Positions 40,298-49,922 of a stretch of 64,000 bases of DNA are shown here, piece after piece (positions within the stretch are counted from its first letter, which is position 1; every line of letters begins with the position of its first letter). The translations under genes were made by a program, and so were the position numbers. Source of the DNA: Sphingomonas sp. NFR15 (GTDB lineage: Bacteria > Pseudomonadota > Alphaproteobacteria > Sphingomonadales > Sphingomonadaceae). The stretch is taken from NCBI RefSeq assembly GCF_900103265.1, contig NZ_FMWX01000001.1, positions 620,001 to 684,000 of the forward strand, given 5' to 3'. The notes beneath the pieces were generated by a model. It was not told where the DNA came from. It was given only the letters and a program-made list of their open reading frames with translations, and searched no databases.

Positions 40298-41494
40298 TCA
40301 GAAGGTCGGCGGGAAGCCGAACACGAGATTGATCGTGCGGTCGGCGCCATCGACGAACGCCTGACCGGTGTTGGTGACGAAGTCGCCGCTGTTGTCAGGC
40401 GAGCGGTAGTTGAACCGCATATCGCTCACGAGCACGCCGAAGCAGTTGCCGCTGGCGAGGCCCCACATCGCGTAGAGCGGATAATACCCCTGCTCGTCCG
40501 CCATCCCGATATCGTCGAAGTTCGCGAGCGTGGTTTGGTTCAGCGTCATGTCGACCGTTCGCGTGGTCTCGGTCGTCTGCGATGCCTCGCTGCCGGTCGG
40601 TCGGTTCGGGTTTGGCGGCGCGGCCACCTGCGCGGTGAAGTCGATCGTCACGCTCGAGCCGCCCAGCTGCTTGTTCGCGATCCACAGCTTGCCGTCACGG
40701 AAGGGCGGCACAGCCAGTCCCACGGGCGGCATCGGCGCCTGATCGTCATAGGCGCCCTGGACGTCACCGGTGAGCGTGAACTCGATCGAGGGCACGTCCT
40801 GCGAGTTCTTGCTCGAGGTCGGCAGGTTGATCTTGAAGGCGGAGATCGCCAGCCCGACGCCGTCGACACGCCGCGATCCGAGCCAGACCGAGGCCGACAA
40901 CGAAGGGCCGTCGCCGGGCGAGAACATATAGGCGATCTGCTTGATCAGCTGCCAGTTGCCGTCCGTGATCGCGGTGTCCGAGGTTTCCGGTAGAACAGCG
41001 AGCTTGCTCGCGTCGTTCGCGCGAACCATGCTCAGGCCCTTCTTGCCCGCGCCGAGGTGCGAGAGCTGGACCATCTTGCCCTTGTAGAGATCGATGGTGG
41101 CAGCGGCAGTCGCGCCGAGCACGACGCTCGATGTGGTGCCACCGGCGGCAACCGGTTCCGGCGCCGCCGGGATCGCAACCGAGACGATCGATTCGGCGAA
41201 GCAGGCGGCGCGCAACAGCCGTCCGATAACCAGCACGTCGGCGGCGGGCGGGGTCGTGCCGCCCGGCCCGCGCAGCAGGATGCGACCGGAGACCTCGAAC
41301 GTCTTGCCCAGCACCTTCGGGCCCGGCCGGTGCTTGGTACCGGTGAACTCCTTGATGTCGGCGGTGATGCCCTGAATATTGCCCTTGAGTTCGGCGCACG
41401 TGATCAGGTCGGTCGTGTTGTTGGGAGCGGCAAATACGCCCGGCGTCGGCTCGACCTTGAGCGCGAGCACCGAAGCGAGAGAGAGATCGCCCAT
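40298..41494 (-). CDS. Major tail tube protein
   Basis: A 398-residue structural protein starting MGDLSLASVLALKVEPTPGV, a typical tail tube opening (a short strand followed by EPTPG). The rest is beta-rich with duplicated-looking halves (VSGRILLRGPGG and SIEFTLTGDVQGAYDD). A C-terminal NLVFGF strand closes it. Its place before the frameshifting chaperones fits the tube, and no sheath gene is next to it, so the phage is a siphovirus. Confidence 0.8.
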   Translation of the reverse strand: MGDLSLASVLALKVEPTPGVFAAPNNTTDLITCAELKGNIQGITADIKEFTGTKHRPGPKVLGKTFEVSGRILLRGPGGTTPPAADVLVIGRLLRAACFAESIVSVAIPAAPEPVAAGGTTSSVVLGATAAATIDLYKGKMVQLSHLGAGKKGLSMVRANDASKLAVLPETSDTAITDGNWQLIKQIAYMFSPGDGPSLSASVWLGSRRVDGVGLAISAFKINLPTSSKNSQDVPSIEFTLTGDVQGAYDDQAPMPPVGLAVPPFRDGKLWIANKQLGGSSVTIDFTAQVAAPPNPNRPTGSEASQTTETTRTVDMTLNQTTLANFDDIGMADEQGYYPLYAMWGLASGNCFGVLVSDMRFNYRSPDNSGDFVTNTGQAFVDGADRTINLVFGFPPTF

Positions 41495-41535
41495 CGGGAG
41501 GGTTCCTTTCGGTTGAGGCGGTTGTCAGACGCTGA

Positions 41536-41775
41536 TCAAGCAGCGTCGGTTTTGGCGGTGGACTTGCCACCGGAGGGCTTCTTCGCGCCGTCCCCCTCGC
41601 CGCTGGCCGCGGTCGTCTCGGCCGCCGGCGCGGGCGACGCGACGATCGCCCCGGTGAGCAGATCCTCGCCCGTGGCACCGTTGGAGGCGTTCTTGTGAAC
41701 GCGGTTGAAGTCGATCGATGCAGCCGGGAAAGCGGGGGCAACCGCCGCCGGGATCTCCGTCGTCGTGTCGGTCAT
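41536..41775 (-). CDS. Small acidic/alanine-rich phage protein
   Basis: A 79-residue protein with AAGGA upstream of ATG 41775. It begins MTDTTTEIPAAVAPAFPAAS and has a lysine-rich C-terminus (KKPSGGKSTAKTDAA). It is low complexity and probably partly disordered. Not recognised. Confidence 0.6.
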   Translation of the reverse strand: MTDTTTEIPAAVAPAFPAASIDFNRVHKNASNGATGEDLLTGAIVASPAPAAETTAASGEGDGAKKPSGGKSTAKTDAA

Positions 41776-41797
41776 GATGATGTCCTTGCTTGCGGGT

Positions 41798-42259
41798 TTA
41801 GAAGATGCCGCTCGCGCCGAGGATCGTCGTGAAATCATCACGCGGCGTGAGGAACGAGATTTCGGCGGTGAGGATCGCGCAACCGAGATCCGGCGTCGCG
41901 TCCAGCTCGGCGGTGGCGGTGCGCAGTTCGAACTGCTGCAACATGCCACCCAAGGTTCGATCAGCCGCGACCAGCGCGTTGCCGCGCGCGATCATGCGAG
42001 ACAGGTTGGCGGAGATGCCGCCGAACGTCAGATCTTCCTCGTAAAAGTCGAAGTCAAAGGTGCATTCGTGCAGCATCTCGCCCTGCCCCATCGCGGGCGT
42101 GAACTCGATCTGCACGCAGCGTATCGCCATCGCGGGGCGCTCCTCCTCGCGGATCGGATCATCCTCCGAGCGATCGACGAACACGTTGATGCCCATCCCT
42201 TCTCGGAAGAGAGCGGTGGCGGCTTCCGTCACCTTCACGATTGCGGGATCGCCTGCCAT
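41798..42259 (-). CDS. Tail terminator/completion protein (gpU-like position)
   Basis: A 153-residue protein. The ATG at 42259 overlaps the previous gene's stop (ATGA). It starts MAGDPAIVKVTEAATALFRE, helical, then beta strands (RCVQIEFTPAMGQGE). Size, order and fold pattern fit minor tail proteins that cap the tail tube. Assigned from context. Confidence 0.6.
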   Translation of the reverse strand: MAGDPAIVKVTEAATALFREGMGINVFVDRSEDDPIREEERPAMAIRCVQIEFTPAMGQGEMLHECTFDFDFYEEDLTFGGISANLSRMIARGNALVAADRTLGGMLQQFELRTATAELDATPDLGCAILTAEISFLTPRDDFTTILGASGIF

Positions 42260-42588
42260 CAGGCGCCCGCCTTCTTGAGCGGCAGCACCCAAGTCGCGCC
42301 GGTCGAGCCGCGATCACGGCCCTTCATGGCCCAGACCTTGCCCGGCAGCAGGGCGACGGTGATCCGGTCGCCCGCCACCGGATCGGCAACGAGGTCCATC
42401 GGGACTTCGACCCGGACGGCATCGGCTGCGGCGGCGGAGTTGCCCGGATTGACGATCGTGGTGTCGAACTCGACCCACGCGTTGAACGTCACCGATGAAC
42501 CATCGGCGAACGTATAGGTGATCTCGTCGCCCAAGGCGTCGTTGACGCCACGCTCAAGGGCGAGCGTGGCGTCGCGGAGCGTGGTCAT
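42259..42588 (-). CDS. Head-tail joining protein
   Basis: A 109-residue beta-rich protein (ITYTFADGSSVTFNAWVEFD, then DRITVALLPGKVWAM). It lies between the capsid and the tail genes with one-base or four-base overlaps on both sides. Such small barrels close the connector in lambda-like phages (FII-like). Assigned from context and size. Confidence 0.6.
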   Translation of the reverse strand: MTTLRDATLALERGVNDALGDEITYTFADGSSVTFNAWVEFDTTIVNPGNSAAAADAVRVEVPMDLVADPVAGDRITVALLPGKVWAMKGRDRGSTGATWVLPLKKAGA

Positions 42589-42941
42589 CAGGCGGCGGGC
42601 GGCGCGTCGGCGCTGGCGGCGGCGGCGAGGTCAGCGACGCGCTTTTCGGCCGCTTCCTTACCCTGGACGATCTCGGGCTGATCAAGGCCGGGGCCGGTGA
42701 TGGCATATTTCCCGAACCCCTGATGCGCCATCGAGAACGCGCCATTGGTCTCGCTCTCGTCATCGTCGTCATCGTCGAGGCCGTCGGGATGCTTCCATCC
42801 CTTCGGCTTCTCGATCGACCCGTCGATCACGAAGTCATTGATCAAGGCGTCCGGCACCTCCTTGATCATGCCGGCTTTCGCCACGATCATGCTCGTGCCG
42901 TCGTGGAACACCCGCTGACGCAGGAACTTGTGCTTGGCCAT
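42588..42941 (-). CDS. Small phage head-region protein, unknown
   Basis: A 117-residue protein starting MAKHKFLRQRVFHDGTSMIV, with an acidic run (LDDDDDDESE, about 55-64) and an alanine-rich C-terminus. It is 12 bp downstream of the major capsid gene. It may be a connector or head-completion factor. Not recognised. Confidence 0.6.
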   Translation of the reverse strand: MAKHKFLRQRVFHDGTSMIVAKAGMIKEVPDALINDFVIDGSIEKPKGWKHPDGLDDDDDDESETNGAFSMAHQGFGKYAITGPGLDQPEIVQGKEAAEKRVADLAAAASADAPPAA

Positions 42942-42953
42942 AGTACCTTCTCC

Positions 42954-43970
42954 TTAGACCTGAGCGAGCAGGACGAGGTCCGGCCGCATGTTGAGGAAAC
43001 CCGGATAGGAATAGATCTCGGGCTGGACCCACTGGTCGCGCTGGGTGTCGCGCACGAGCAGCGGGTAATAGCGGCGGCCCATCTGGTGCATGGTCTCGAA
43101 CTGCTCGTTGTTCGGACCCATGACGTGCTTGAACATGCCCGGCACGCCGGTCGGGAAGATCTTGCACTGGCTGGCGGTGATGCCGATCTGGGTGTTGCCG
43201 CGATAGCGGATCCAGTCGACGCCCGCGAAATGGAAGATCTCGTACCGCTGCATCCCGCGCAGATCTGCCGCCGCAGTCCAGTTGAGGTACGTCTTCTCGA
43301 CGTCGGGGTGCGTCACCAGCCGATTGAAGAAGCCGGCGCTGCAAAGGGCCCGGATCGCGAAGGCCGGCGCGTTGCCCGCAAGGCTGGCTTGCTCGATCGG
43401 TGTCACGATCAGCTCGTCGATGTCGCGACGCAGCTTGCCGGGGAGCGGATTCGCGTTGTCGAGATCTAGGTCGATCACGGTCGGCTGCGAAATACCGAAC
43501 TCGGCATAGAGGTCGATGATGATCGAACCGTTGGGGTTCTTGACCACACCGTTGAGCGCGCCGAGCCGGTGCAGCTCCTCGGTGCCTTCGAGATCAACGA
43601 TCAGCTGATCCTGCTTGCGAGCGAGCACTTTCGCCAGCGTCTCGACGTCGCCCTCGCCGTCGTACGGCCGCAGGTTGGCGATCTGGTGCGCGTAGATCTG
43701 GTCGCCCTTCGCCACGCGCGGGAGCTTGAACTGGCGGATCGACTTGGCCGGCTCAGTGCCCATCTCGATCGGCGCGCCACGGAGGCTGGTGTTGATGAGG
43801 TTGAGCTGACCAGCCCGAAACTCGATCTGGATCGTGTCGGTCGCGACCGGCTCGGGCTCGAATCCGATCAAGGTGTCCAGGCCGGTCGGCACATACGGGA
43901 TCTTGTCGATCGCCTTGAGCATCGAAGTGACGCTGAAAGTCGGGTCGTTGAAAACGTCGAAGGTGATCAT
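42954..43970 (-). CDS. Major capsid protein (lambda gpE-like, PF03864)
   Basis: A 338-residue capsid subunit. The family pattern is visible: FNDPTFSVTSMLKAIDKIPYV near the N-terminus, RQFKLPRVAKGDQI (about 80-93), LARKQDQLIVDLEGT in the spine region, and a C-terminal RDTQRDQWVQPEIYSYPGF (about 306-324), which is typical of gpE-type proteins. It forms the icosahedral shell together with the decoration protein just upstream. Confidence 0.9.
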   Translation of the reverse strand: MITFDVFNDPTFSVTSMLKAIDKIPYVPTGLDTLIGFEPEPVATDTIQIEFRAGQLNLINTSLRGAPIEMGTEPAKSIRQFKLPRVAKGDQIYAHQIANLRPYDGEGDVETLAKVLARKQDQLIVDLEGTEELHRLGALNGVVKNPNGSIIIDLYAEFGISQPTVIDLDLDNANPLPGKLRRDIDELIVTPIEQASLAGNAPAFAIRALCSAGFFNRLVTHPDVEKTYLNWTAAADLRGMQRYEIFHFAGVDWIRYRGNTQIGITASQCKIFPTGVPGMFKHVMGPNNEQFETMHQMGRRYYPLLVRDTQRDQWVQPEIYSYPGFLNMRPDLVLLAQV

Positions 43971-44001
43971 GGCGTAGCGCTCCTTTGCGCGAATGGCGTC
44001 G

Positions 44002-44394
44002 TCAGGACGCGTGCTGGGGAAGAACCTTCATGCCCTTGGCGCGCAGGGCGTTGAGGGCAGCGAGAAGGTCGGCGGCGGCGATGCCTGCCTTGGCGATCAG
44101 GTCGTTGCCGTTGATCGTCGCCGGGCCGTTGACGGTGGCAACGGTGACGGCGTCCGCGTTGGTGGCGTCCGTCTTGTGAAACAGGATCGCCGCGGCGACC
44201 TGCGCACCGTTATTGAGGGCGACATCATGGGCGACGTACTTGCCCGACGCGGTGATCTTGCCGAGGATCTGGCCGGGGTAGAGGACACCGGCGCCGCTCG
44301 CGACGATGATCTCCTCGTTGATGATGTTCGGGGCTGCGCTCTCGCCGAGGTAGCAGCCGGGACGGCGGAAATCGTAAGAGTTCATGGACGGCAT
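44002..44394 (-). CDS. Head decoration protein (lambda gpD-like)
   Basis: A 130-residue protein with an extended N-terminus and a core GVLYPGQILGKITASGKYV (about 36-54), the gpD/HDPD family pattern. Trimers of this family cement the expanded capsid. The order protease, (190-residue protein), decoration, capsid agrees with lambda C-D-E. Confidence 0.85.
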   Translation of the reverse strand: MPSMNSYDFRRPGCYLGESAAPNIINEEIIVASGAGVLYPGQILGKITASGKYVAHDVALNNGAQVAAAILFHKTDATNADAVTVATVNGPATINGNDLIAKAGIAAADLLAALNALRAKGMKVLPQHAS

Positions 44395-44409
44395 GACGGC
44401 TTCTCCTTG

Positions 44410-44982
44410 TCAGCGCTTGCTGTGCTGGGGGCGAACGCGGTCCCAGATCGCGTCCGCCGACTTGCTATCGGCGGCGGGCGTCTCGGCACCCGCGCCGAGC
44501 TGCGGGTTCTGCGTGCTCACCAGCGCGGCGAGCATCGGATCGGCGGCGGCCGAACCCTTGGGCGACTTCGCGAGCAGGCCGGTGATCTCGTCGGTGCTCA
44601 TCGAGGTCTGAAGCATATCGGCGGCCTGGCGCTCGCGGCCGGTACAGTGCTCGCATGCGAACACGGTCGCGACCCGAGCGCGCTCATCGGCTCGGATCTG
44701 CGCCTCCGCGCTCAGTGCCGGCGCGGGGGGCGCGGGATCAGCGGCGGCTTGTTCGGGCTGCTGCTCCTCCTCCGGCGCGGGAGCCGGCGGCGTGACGCCC
44801 GCCTCGTCCTCTTCGTCTTCCGCCGGCGGCGCCGGAGGATCGGCGGGATCGCCGGTGGGGTCTTCCGCCGCCTGCACCGGCGGCACCGCGCCGGTCGTCG
44901 TGTCGAGCGCGTGGAGCGCCGAGCCGCCGAGCAGAGCGCGGGCAGCACGGGACACTCCCGCGAAACGCGAGTTGGTGTTCAT
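44410..44982 (-). CDS. Phage head-region protein, unknown (possible scaffold)
   Basis: A 190-residue protein; ATG 44982 has AAGGAGA upstream. The N-terminus is followed by a proline/glutamate-rich segment (residues 45-90) and helices with CEHC (about 123). The C-terminus is helical. It sits between the protease and decoration genes, where a scaffolding protein is expected. No direct family match. Confidence 0.6.
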   Translation of the reverse strand: MNTNSRFAGVSRAARALLGGSALHALDTTTGAVPPVQAAEDPTGDPADPPAPPAEDEEDEAGVTPPAPAPEEEQQPEQAAADPAPPAPALSAEAQIRADERARVATVFACEHCTGRERQAADMLQTSMSTDEITGLLAKSPKGSAAADPMLAALVSTQNPQLGAGAETPAADSKSADAIWDRVRPQHSKR

Positions 44983-45005
44983 CACAGTCTCCTTGGTCGG
45001 TAGGG

Positions 45006-45902
45006 TCAGGCTCGCGCGAGCGAGCGTTGCAGCTTTGCCCAGGCTTCCGGCTCGGACATGATGCCGTCCATGAGCCCCAGGCGGAGGCCATCGCGCGCGT
45101 CGAACCAATCGGCCTCCGTCGCATCGACCGACTGGATCGAGATCGCGCGGCCGGTTGCGACAAGCTTGTTGAAGCGCGTCCGCGTGTCGTCACACCAGAT
45201 TTGCAGCTTCTCGGCCGCCTTCTGATCGAGGTTCTCGTACGGCATCGTTCGGGCCTTGCGGTCGCCCGCGCGGACGATCGTCACCTTTACCCCGCCCTTT
45301 TCGAGCGCGGCCGTCAGATCGACGTGCATCACGAAGCAGCCGATCGAGCCGACGATGGCATCCTCAGGGCCAAACACCTTGTCGCAAACGCAGGACAGGG
45401 CATAGGCGGCGCTGGTCGCCTGCTCATTGACGTAAGCCCAGATCGGCTTGCCGCCCTCGCTCTTCGTGCACTGCGCGATTTCGGCGGCCAGCGCGAAGCA
45501 GCCGGCCGTCGCGCCGCCCGGCGAATCGACGTCGAGCCAGATCGCCCGAACGTCATCGTCCGCCATCGCGGCGCGCAGCTTGCGCGCGATACCGTCGTAG
45601 CCGGTCATGCCCGAGATTGGATCGAGATAGCCGTACTTGTGGACCAGCGTGCCCGAGATCTCGATGACGGCGACGCCATCAGCCATAGGGTAAGGCTTCC
45701 AGTCCTCGTAGGAGCGCCGTGCCTCGCCAGAGCTCATGGCCGCCTGCATGTCAACCGCGTCCATGACGCTGCCGTCGAGCCGCTCGAACGACCCGATGCC
45801 GAGCCGCTCGCGCAGCGCCGCGACGATCACCTCCGCCTTGCGCGGATCGATCATCACCGGGACGTTGAAGAGCTGCTGCGCCACATGGGCAAGTTTCGTC
45901 AT
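45006..45902 (-). CDS. S49-family (SppA-like) capsid maturation protease (gpC-like)
   Basis: A 298-residue serine protease with a Ser-Lys dyad. IWLDVDSPGGAT (121-132) is the conserved oxyanion/substrate region. NEQATSAAYALSC contains Ser164 and RAGDRKARTMPYE contains Lys216. It would cut portal and scaffold during head maturation. The ATG at 45902 overlaps the portal stop (ATGA). Confidence 0.9.
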   Translation of the reverse strand: MTKLAHVAQQLFNVPVMIDPRKAEVIVAALRERLGIGSFERLDGSVMDAVDMQAAMSSGEARRSYEDWKPYPMADGVAVIEISGTLVHKYGYLDPISGMTGYDGIARKLRAAMADDDVRAIWLDVDSPGGATAGCFALAAEIAQCTKSEGGKPIWAYVNEQATSAAYALSCVCDKVFGPEDAIVGSIGCFVMHVDLTAALEKGGVKVTIVRAGDRKARTMPYENLDQKAAEKLQIWCDDTRTRFNKLVATGRAISIQSVDATEADWFDARDGLRLGLMDGIMSEPEAWAKLQRSLARA

Positions 45903-47566
45903 GCGTCCGCTCCTGCCGACTGCCGCGCATCGATCGCGTCCTGATCGTCCATCCCACCGCCGGCGTTGGTATCGTTGCCGCCGCCGGCGTTCCCCGTCCC
46001 GACGGTGGACGGGTTGCTCGAGATGGGCAGGCCGTACTTGCGGCGCTCTTCCAGCTCGCGCTTCTGCTGCCAAAGGACGTCACGCCAATCGCGACCCTGC
46101 TCGGCGCAGTCGATCTCGAGGTTGGAGACACCGCCTTCACGGTCGACCGCCGAGCCGTCGGCTTCCTTCTTCCGGTCGATGATGCCGCGGCCCGGCCCGA
46201 TCCACTCGCACTGTGTCAGCGCGTCGCGCCAAACGTAGAACATCGTCTTGCCGCCGGGGATCTCCACCAGGTCGCGGGCGACTGCCTCCTCGAGCCAGGC
46301 AGCAAAGATCGGCGTGCAGAACATCTGCGTGAACAGGTGGCGGTCGGCAAGTAGGCCGCGCCAGATCTCGTTGAGAAGGGTCCGCGCGCTCGAGTAATTG
46401 ATGCCGGACCAGTCGTTGGACAGCTGCTCATACGAGAGGCCGAGCGCGCTCGCGATCGCGCGCAGGATGTAGTTCTGGAAGGTGACGTAGTTGCTCGAGG
46501 CGCGTTCGGATGTGAGCGTCTCGATGCTGTCGCCGTCGGGCACGACCGCGACACGCACCCCGTTGAAGGTGAGGTCGGCCTGCTCGTAGAAATCGGCGCG
46601 GTGCGCGTCGGTGCTCTCGTCGATGCCGTCGTCGACGGGCGACATCGATGCCGCCATATCATCCGAGCTGCGCTTGGTCCGCGCGTACAGGCCGAAGATC
46701 GCGTTGGTGATCTGCGCCTGCAACTCGGTTTTATCGGCGAGCCCCTGCTGCGTGATCCGCGAGATCGCGGAGGCGAGCCGTCCAATCGAATGATGCTGGT
46801 GCGCCCGTCGCTTGGCAATGGCTCGCACGAAGAGCGGGCGCCCGGTCGCCGTCTCGCGCGGGATGCGCGTCCACGCCAGCGACTTGTAATCGCCGGGGGC
46901 ATCGTCCGGGTGGCTGTTGCGGACGTGGTATGCGACCTCGGCGCCCCACTGGTCCAACTCGACGCCGCCGCGCAACGTCGCGCTGTCCGGCGCGCCATCC
47001 TTGTTCGACAGCCGGTCCGGGTCGACCACCAGCACCGACGTCTGGAACGGGCTGCCACGGTCGAGCATATACATCGCGGCGCAGGCTGAGCCGTCAACGA
47101 CGTAGTGGCGATATGCCAGTTGCACGAGGCCGCCGAAATGGTGGTGGCGCTCGACGTCGCACACGAACCGCGACGATTTGCCCCAGACCCGGAACAGCGC
47201 CTCCACCTTCGTTGCCCACTCGTCGGCCCACTCCGCCGAAAGCCCCATCGCGGCGAAGTCCGGCTTGAGCTTGAGCCAGATGTTGGAACCGACGACCGCG
47301 TCAACGCGGCGGTCGATGCCGCCGTTGATCAGCGCGTTGTTGCGATCGATGTCGCGCGATCGCGCTACGATCCTGTCGCGCGACTGCATCACCTCGTTGT
47401 CGGGCGAGCGCAGACGCGGATTGAAGCCCGATAGCTCCTGGCTGTGCCCGCCGGCCACATAAGCCGGCGACGTCAAACCCAGCGAATAGGCACGCTGCTT
47501 CGGCGCCCCGACCGTCGCGGTGATTGTGCCGGCGGAGGTGCCGCCGGTCGCCACCGATGGCGTCAT
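45899..47566 (-). CDS. Portal protein (lambda gpB-like)
   Basis: A 555-residue portal subunit. Typical lambda-B features are present: RDIDRNNALINGGIDRRVD (near 71-89), DPDRLSNKDGAP, and a C-terminal half with YEQLSNDWSGINYSSARTLL. Twelve copies would form the DNA channel at one capsid vertex. The C-terminus is glycine/asparagine-rich. Coupled at both ends by four-base overlaps. Confidence 0.92.
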   Translation of the reverse strand: MTPSVATGGTSAGTITATVGAPKQRAYSLGLTSPAYVAGGHSQELSGFNPRLRSPDNEVMQSRDRIVARSRDIDRNNALINGGIDRRVDAVVGSNIWLKLKPDFAAMGLSAEWADEWATKVEALFRVWGKSSRFVCDVERHHHFGGLVQLAYRHYVVDGSACAAMYMLDRGSPFQTSVLVVDPDRLSNKDGAPDSATLRGGVELDQWGAEVAYHVRNSHPDDAPGDYKSLAWTRIPRETATGRPLFVRAIAKRRAHQHHSIGRLASAISRITQQGLADKTELQAQITNAIFGLYARTKRSSDDMAASMSPVDDGIDESTDAHRADFYEQADLTFNGVRVAVVPDGDSIETLTSERASSNYVTFQNYILRAIASALGLSYEQLSNDWSGINYSSARTLLNEIWRGLLADRHLFTQMFCTPIFAAWLEEAVARDLVEIPGGKTMFYVWRDALTQCEWIGPGRGIIDRKKEADGSAVDREGGVSNLEIDCAEQGRDWRDVLWQQKRELEERRKYGLPISSNPSTVGTGNAGGGNDTNAGGGMDDQDAIDARQSAGADA

Positions 47567-47808
47567 CGACCGAACCTCACGCTCAGCGCGCGGAAGCGCG
47601 GACGGCCGCTGCCGGCTGCGCGATCCAGCGCCTCGATCTGATCGTCGACTTCCGCGATCGCGCCCTTGATGTCATCGGGCGTCATCGTCGCGTACACCAC
47701 GCGGCGGCCGTCCCGCTGGTATTCCTTGACCTGTTGCCCGGTCAGAAGAGACGTGCGCGCGCTGACGAGCGCGGCGCGGTCGGCAACGAGCTGCTCCCGT
47801 GTCGGCAT
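47563..47808 (-). CDS. Head-tail joining protein gpW-like
   Basis: An 81-residue protein, MPTREQLVADRAALVSARTS, with helical halves and the pattern of lambda gpW. GGAGGAA lies upstream; two ATGs in a row (47811 and 47808) are possible. It overlaps terminase and portal, the same order as lambda A-W-B. Confidence 0.85.
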   Translation of the reverse strand: MPTREQLVADRAALVSARTSLLTGQQVKEYQRDGRRVVYATMTPDDIKGAIAEVDDQIEALDRAAGSGRPRFRALSVRFGR

Positions 47809-49922
47809 CATTTCCTCCTGTTGAGTGCCGCCATTCGCTCTCGAGCGGTTGGCGCGCGTGTGGTGACGGGCACGGCAGCCGGCGCAGGCTGGCCGATCTC
47901 GTCGACGGATATTCTGACCGGCTTCGCCCAAACGGGGCGCTTCGCGATCCAGTCGATGTCGGCGCGGTCGGGGCGCAGCATTAACCGCGCCGCCTCGGCG
48001 TAGCCGAACAGATCCAGCGTCTCGTTCGGGCCGCGACGCTCCCAGACATCGTCGATCAGCACCTCGCCTGAGAACTCGGCGAAGGTCGATTTGGGCAGGC
48101 CGCGCGCGAAGTAGCACTGGCCCGGCCCGCCATCGGTCGTTGCTACGCGCTCCACCGAGAGCGTCTTGAGCTTGTGCACGCCGAGATCGAACTCGAGCAC
48201 AACCGGCAGCACCGATTTGCCCATCTCATCGACGCTGACCTCGCGGCCTTTCGGCGGAAGTTCCGGCGCGGCCGGCGACTTCGAGCCCTTAATCAGCCGG
48301 ACGCGCTCCCAACGCTGCGCCTTGCCCCAAGAGTAGCCGGCCCGCGACATGCGCCGCGCGAACTCGCGGGCTTTCCATGTGACGTGGCCGTCGCCTGTGT
48401 CGATCGTCATGGCCGCGACCGGCAGCGCGAGATCCGGGTCGTCCGCGAGCGGCACCAGCCGGTCGAGAACCTCCGTGCGCAACACGTTCCAGTCGTCGAT
48501 ACGCTCGGCTGGCCTCAGATCGCGCAGCACCCCGTCGGGCCAACGGCGCTGCTTCAAGGTGACGCGATCGATCAACCAGGACCTGCCCTCGAGATCCCAG
48601 CCCCAGAAGCCAACGTCGAACTTGGACCCACCCGGATCGACGGCGGCAGTCACGAACAGGGCCTGGCTCGGCACGGTCCCGACCTTGAACCCGTCGGCGT
48701 CCTTCGCCCGCTCCTCGAGCTTGCCCGCGTCCAGCGCCTGCGCCACGCCGTCCGCCCCCTCGTAGATCTCGCCCAGAACCTTCGCCGAGACCTCGCGGAG
48801 CCGCTCCGGTCGCTTCGTGCGCTCGTATGTGACGAGCGCGCTGATGTACCGCCGCGCGAGATCGGCCCAAGACACCCACGGCGACATCGCGCCGTGTATC
48901 CAGAACCCCATCACCTTCCGCGAGCGTGGCTCACCGGTGACGTTGCCGTTCACATCGATCGACTGGCCTTCATGCACCCATTTGCCAGCGGCGTTCATGG
49001 CGCGCTTGGCCTCGTTGTCGATGATGCTGCCGCAGTGCGGACAGCTGAGCCCGGCCGTCTTCGCGACGTGATCGAACATCTCGTCATCGCTCACGCCGGT
49101 CAGCCTCACGTAGAAGAGCGTGGTGCGCCAACCCTTCGGCGCGGTCGGGCAAGGGCTCGAGAAGCCGCCGCAGTCCGGACAGGGCCAGTACCAAATCCCC
49201 CGGCTCGACTCCTTCCATGCCGCCGCGACCCCGGAGGTCCAGCCCGCATCCATGTGGCTGCACACGTAGCCCTTGAACCGGGTGCCGACCGTCGTGCCGC
49301 GGATCAGCATCTGGTCGATCATGGAGTTGCGCAGCTTCGGCCGGGCCGAATCCACCTCGTCCACCACGATAAGCCCGCCGGTGCGCCCCGTGATGGTGCG
49401 GGCGTTGATCTGCAAATATTCAAGGATGCGGCCGGCGATGCGCTTGAACGTGCGCTTGTCGTCGCTGCGCCCCTTGCCGACCTTCGCCTGGATGTCAGGG
49501 TGAAGCTCGAAGATCTTCGTGACCGTGCGGTCGATGTAGCTGTCGCGCTCGCTATCCGAGCCGAGATACCACAGCACATCCGGCACCGGCCCGAATTTGA
49601 GCCGCTTGAACAGGATATTCTCCGCACCGATCGTTCCACCGACGCGGCCCGGCTTGGGCACGATGATCAGGTTCGTCGCCGGATCGTCCCCCGCCTCTTG
49701 CGGCCCCAGCATGTAGGGCGTCAGATCCGGGTTCCAGAGCGAAGCGCCCGTCCCCTCGGCATGGGGAATGTACCGATAGCGCGCCGCGCAGTCGGTCGTC
49801 GAAATGTCCTCCGGCGGCGTCAGCAGTTGCAGCGCTTCGCGCGCCATCGTCACCGGGTCGGCGCAGAACTCGTCGCGGGAGAGACGGTCCAGGTCCCGCC
49901 CCACCTCTTCAAGCGCGTCCAC
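47808..49922 (-). CDS. terL: Terminase large subunit (gpA-like)
   Basis: A 704-residue packaging motor and nuclease. Walker B is clear: GGLIVVDEVDSARP (about 183-196). The Walker A region reads VPKPGRVGGTIGAE, where the usual GK-T/S lysine is replaced by glycine; a lysine three residues into the motif may act instead. Two CxxC pairs (CPDC and CPHC) form the family's zinc ribbon. The C-terminal nuclease domain has VTAAVDPGGSKFDVGFWGW, AMTIDTGDGHVT and late acidic residues. The gpA family is clear from order and motifs. Confidence 0.92.
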   Translation of the reverse strand: MDALEEVGRDLDRLSRDEFCADPVTMAREALQLLTPPEDISTTDCAARYRYIPHAEGTGASLWNPDLTPYMLGPQEAGDDPATNLIIVPKPGRVGGTIGAENILFKRLKFGPVPDVLWYLGSDSERDSYIDRTVTKIFELHPDIQAKVGKGRSDDKRTFKRIAGRILEYLQINARTITGRTGGLIVVDEVDSARPKLRNSMIDQMLIRGTTVGTRFKGYVCSHMDAGWTSGVAAAWKESSRGIWYWPCPDCGGFSSPCPTAPKGWRTTLFYVRLTGVSDDEMFDHVAKTAGLSCPHCGSIIDNEAKRAMNAAGKWVHEGQSIDVNGNVTGEPRSRKVMGFWIHGAMSPWVSWADLARRYISALVTYERTKRPERLREVSAKVLGEIYEGADGVAQALDAGKLEERAKDADGFKVGTVPSQALFVTAAVDPGGSKFDVGFWGWDLEGRSWLIDRVTLKQRRWPDGVLRDLRPAERIDDWNVLRTEVLDRLVPLADDPDLALPVAAMTIDTGDGHVTWKAREFARRMSRAGYSWGKAQRWERVRLIKGSKSPAAPELPPKGREVSVDEMGKSVLPVVLEFDLGVHKLKTLSVERVATTDGGPGQCYFARGLPKSTFAEFSGEVLIDDVWERRGPNETLDLFGYAEAARLMLRPDRADIDWIAKRPVWAKPVRISVDEIGQPAPAAVPVTTRAPTARERMAALNRRK

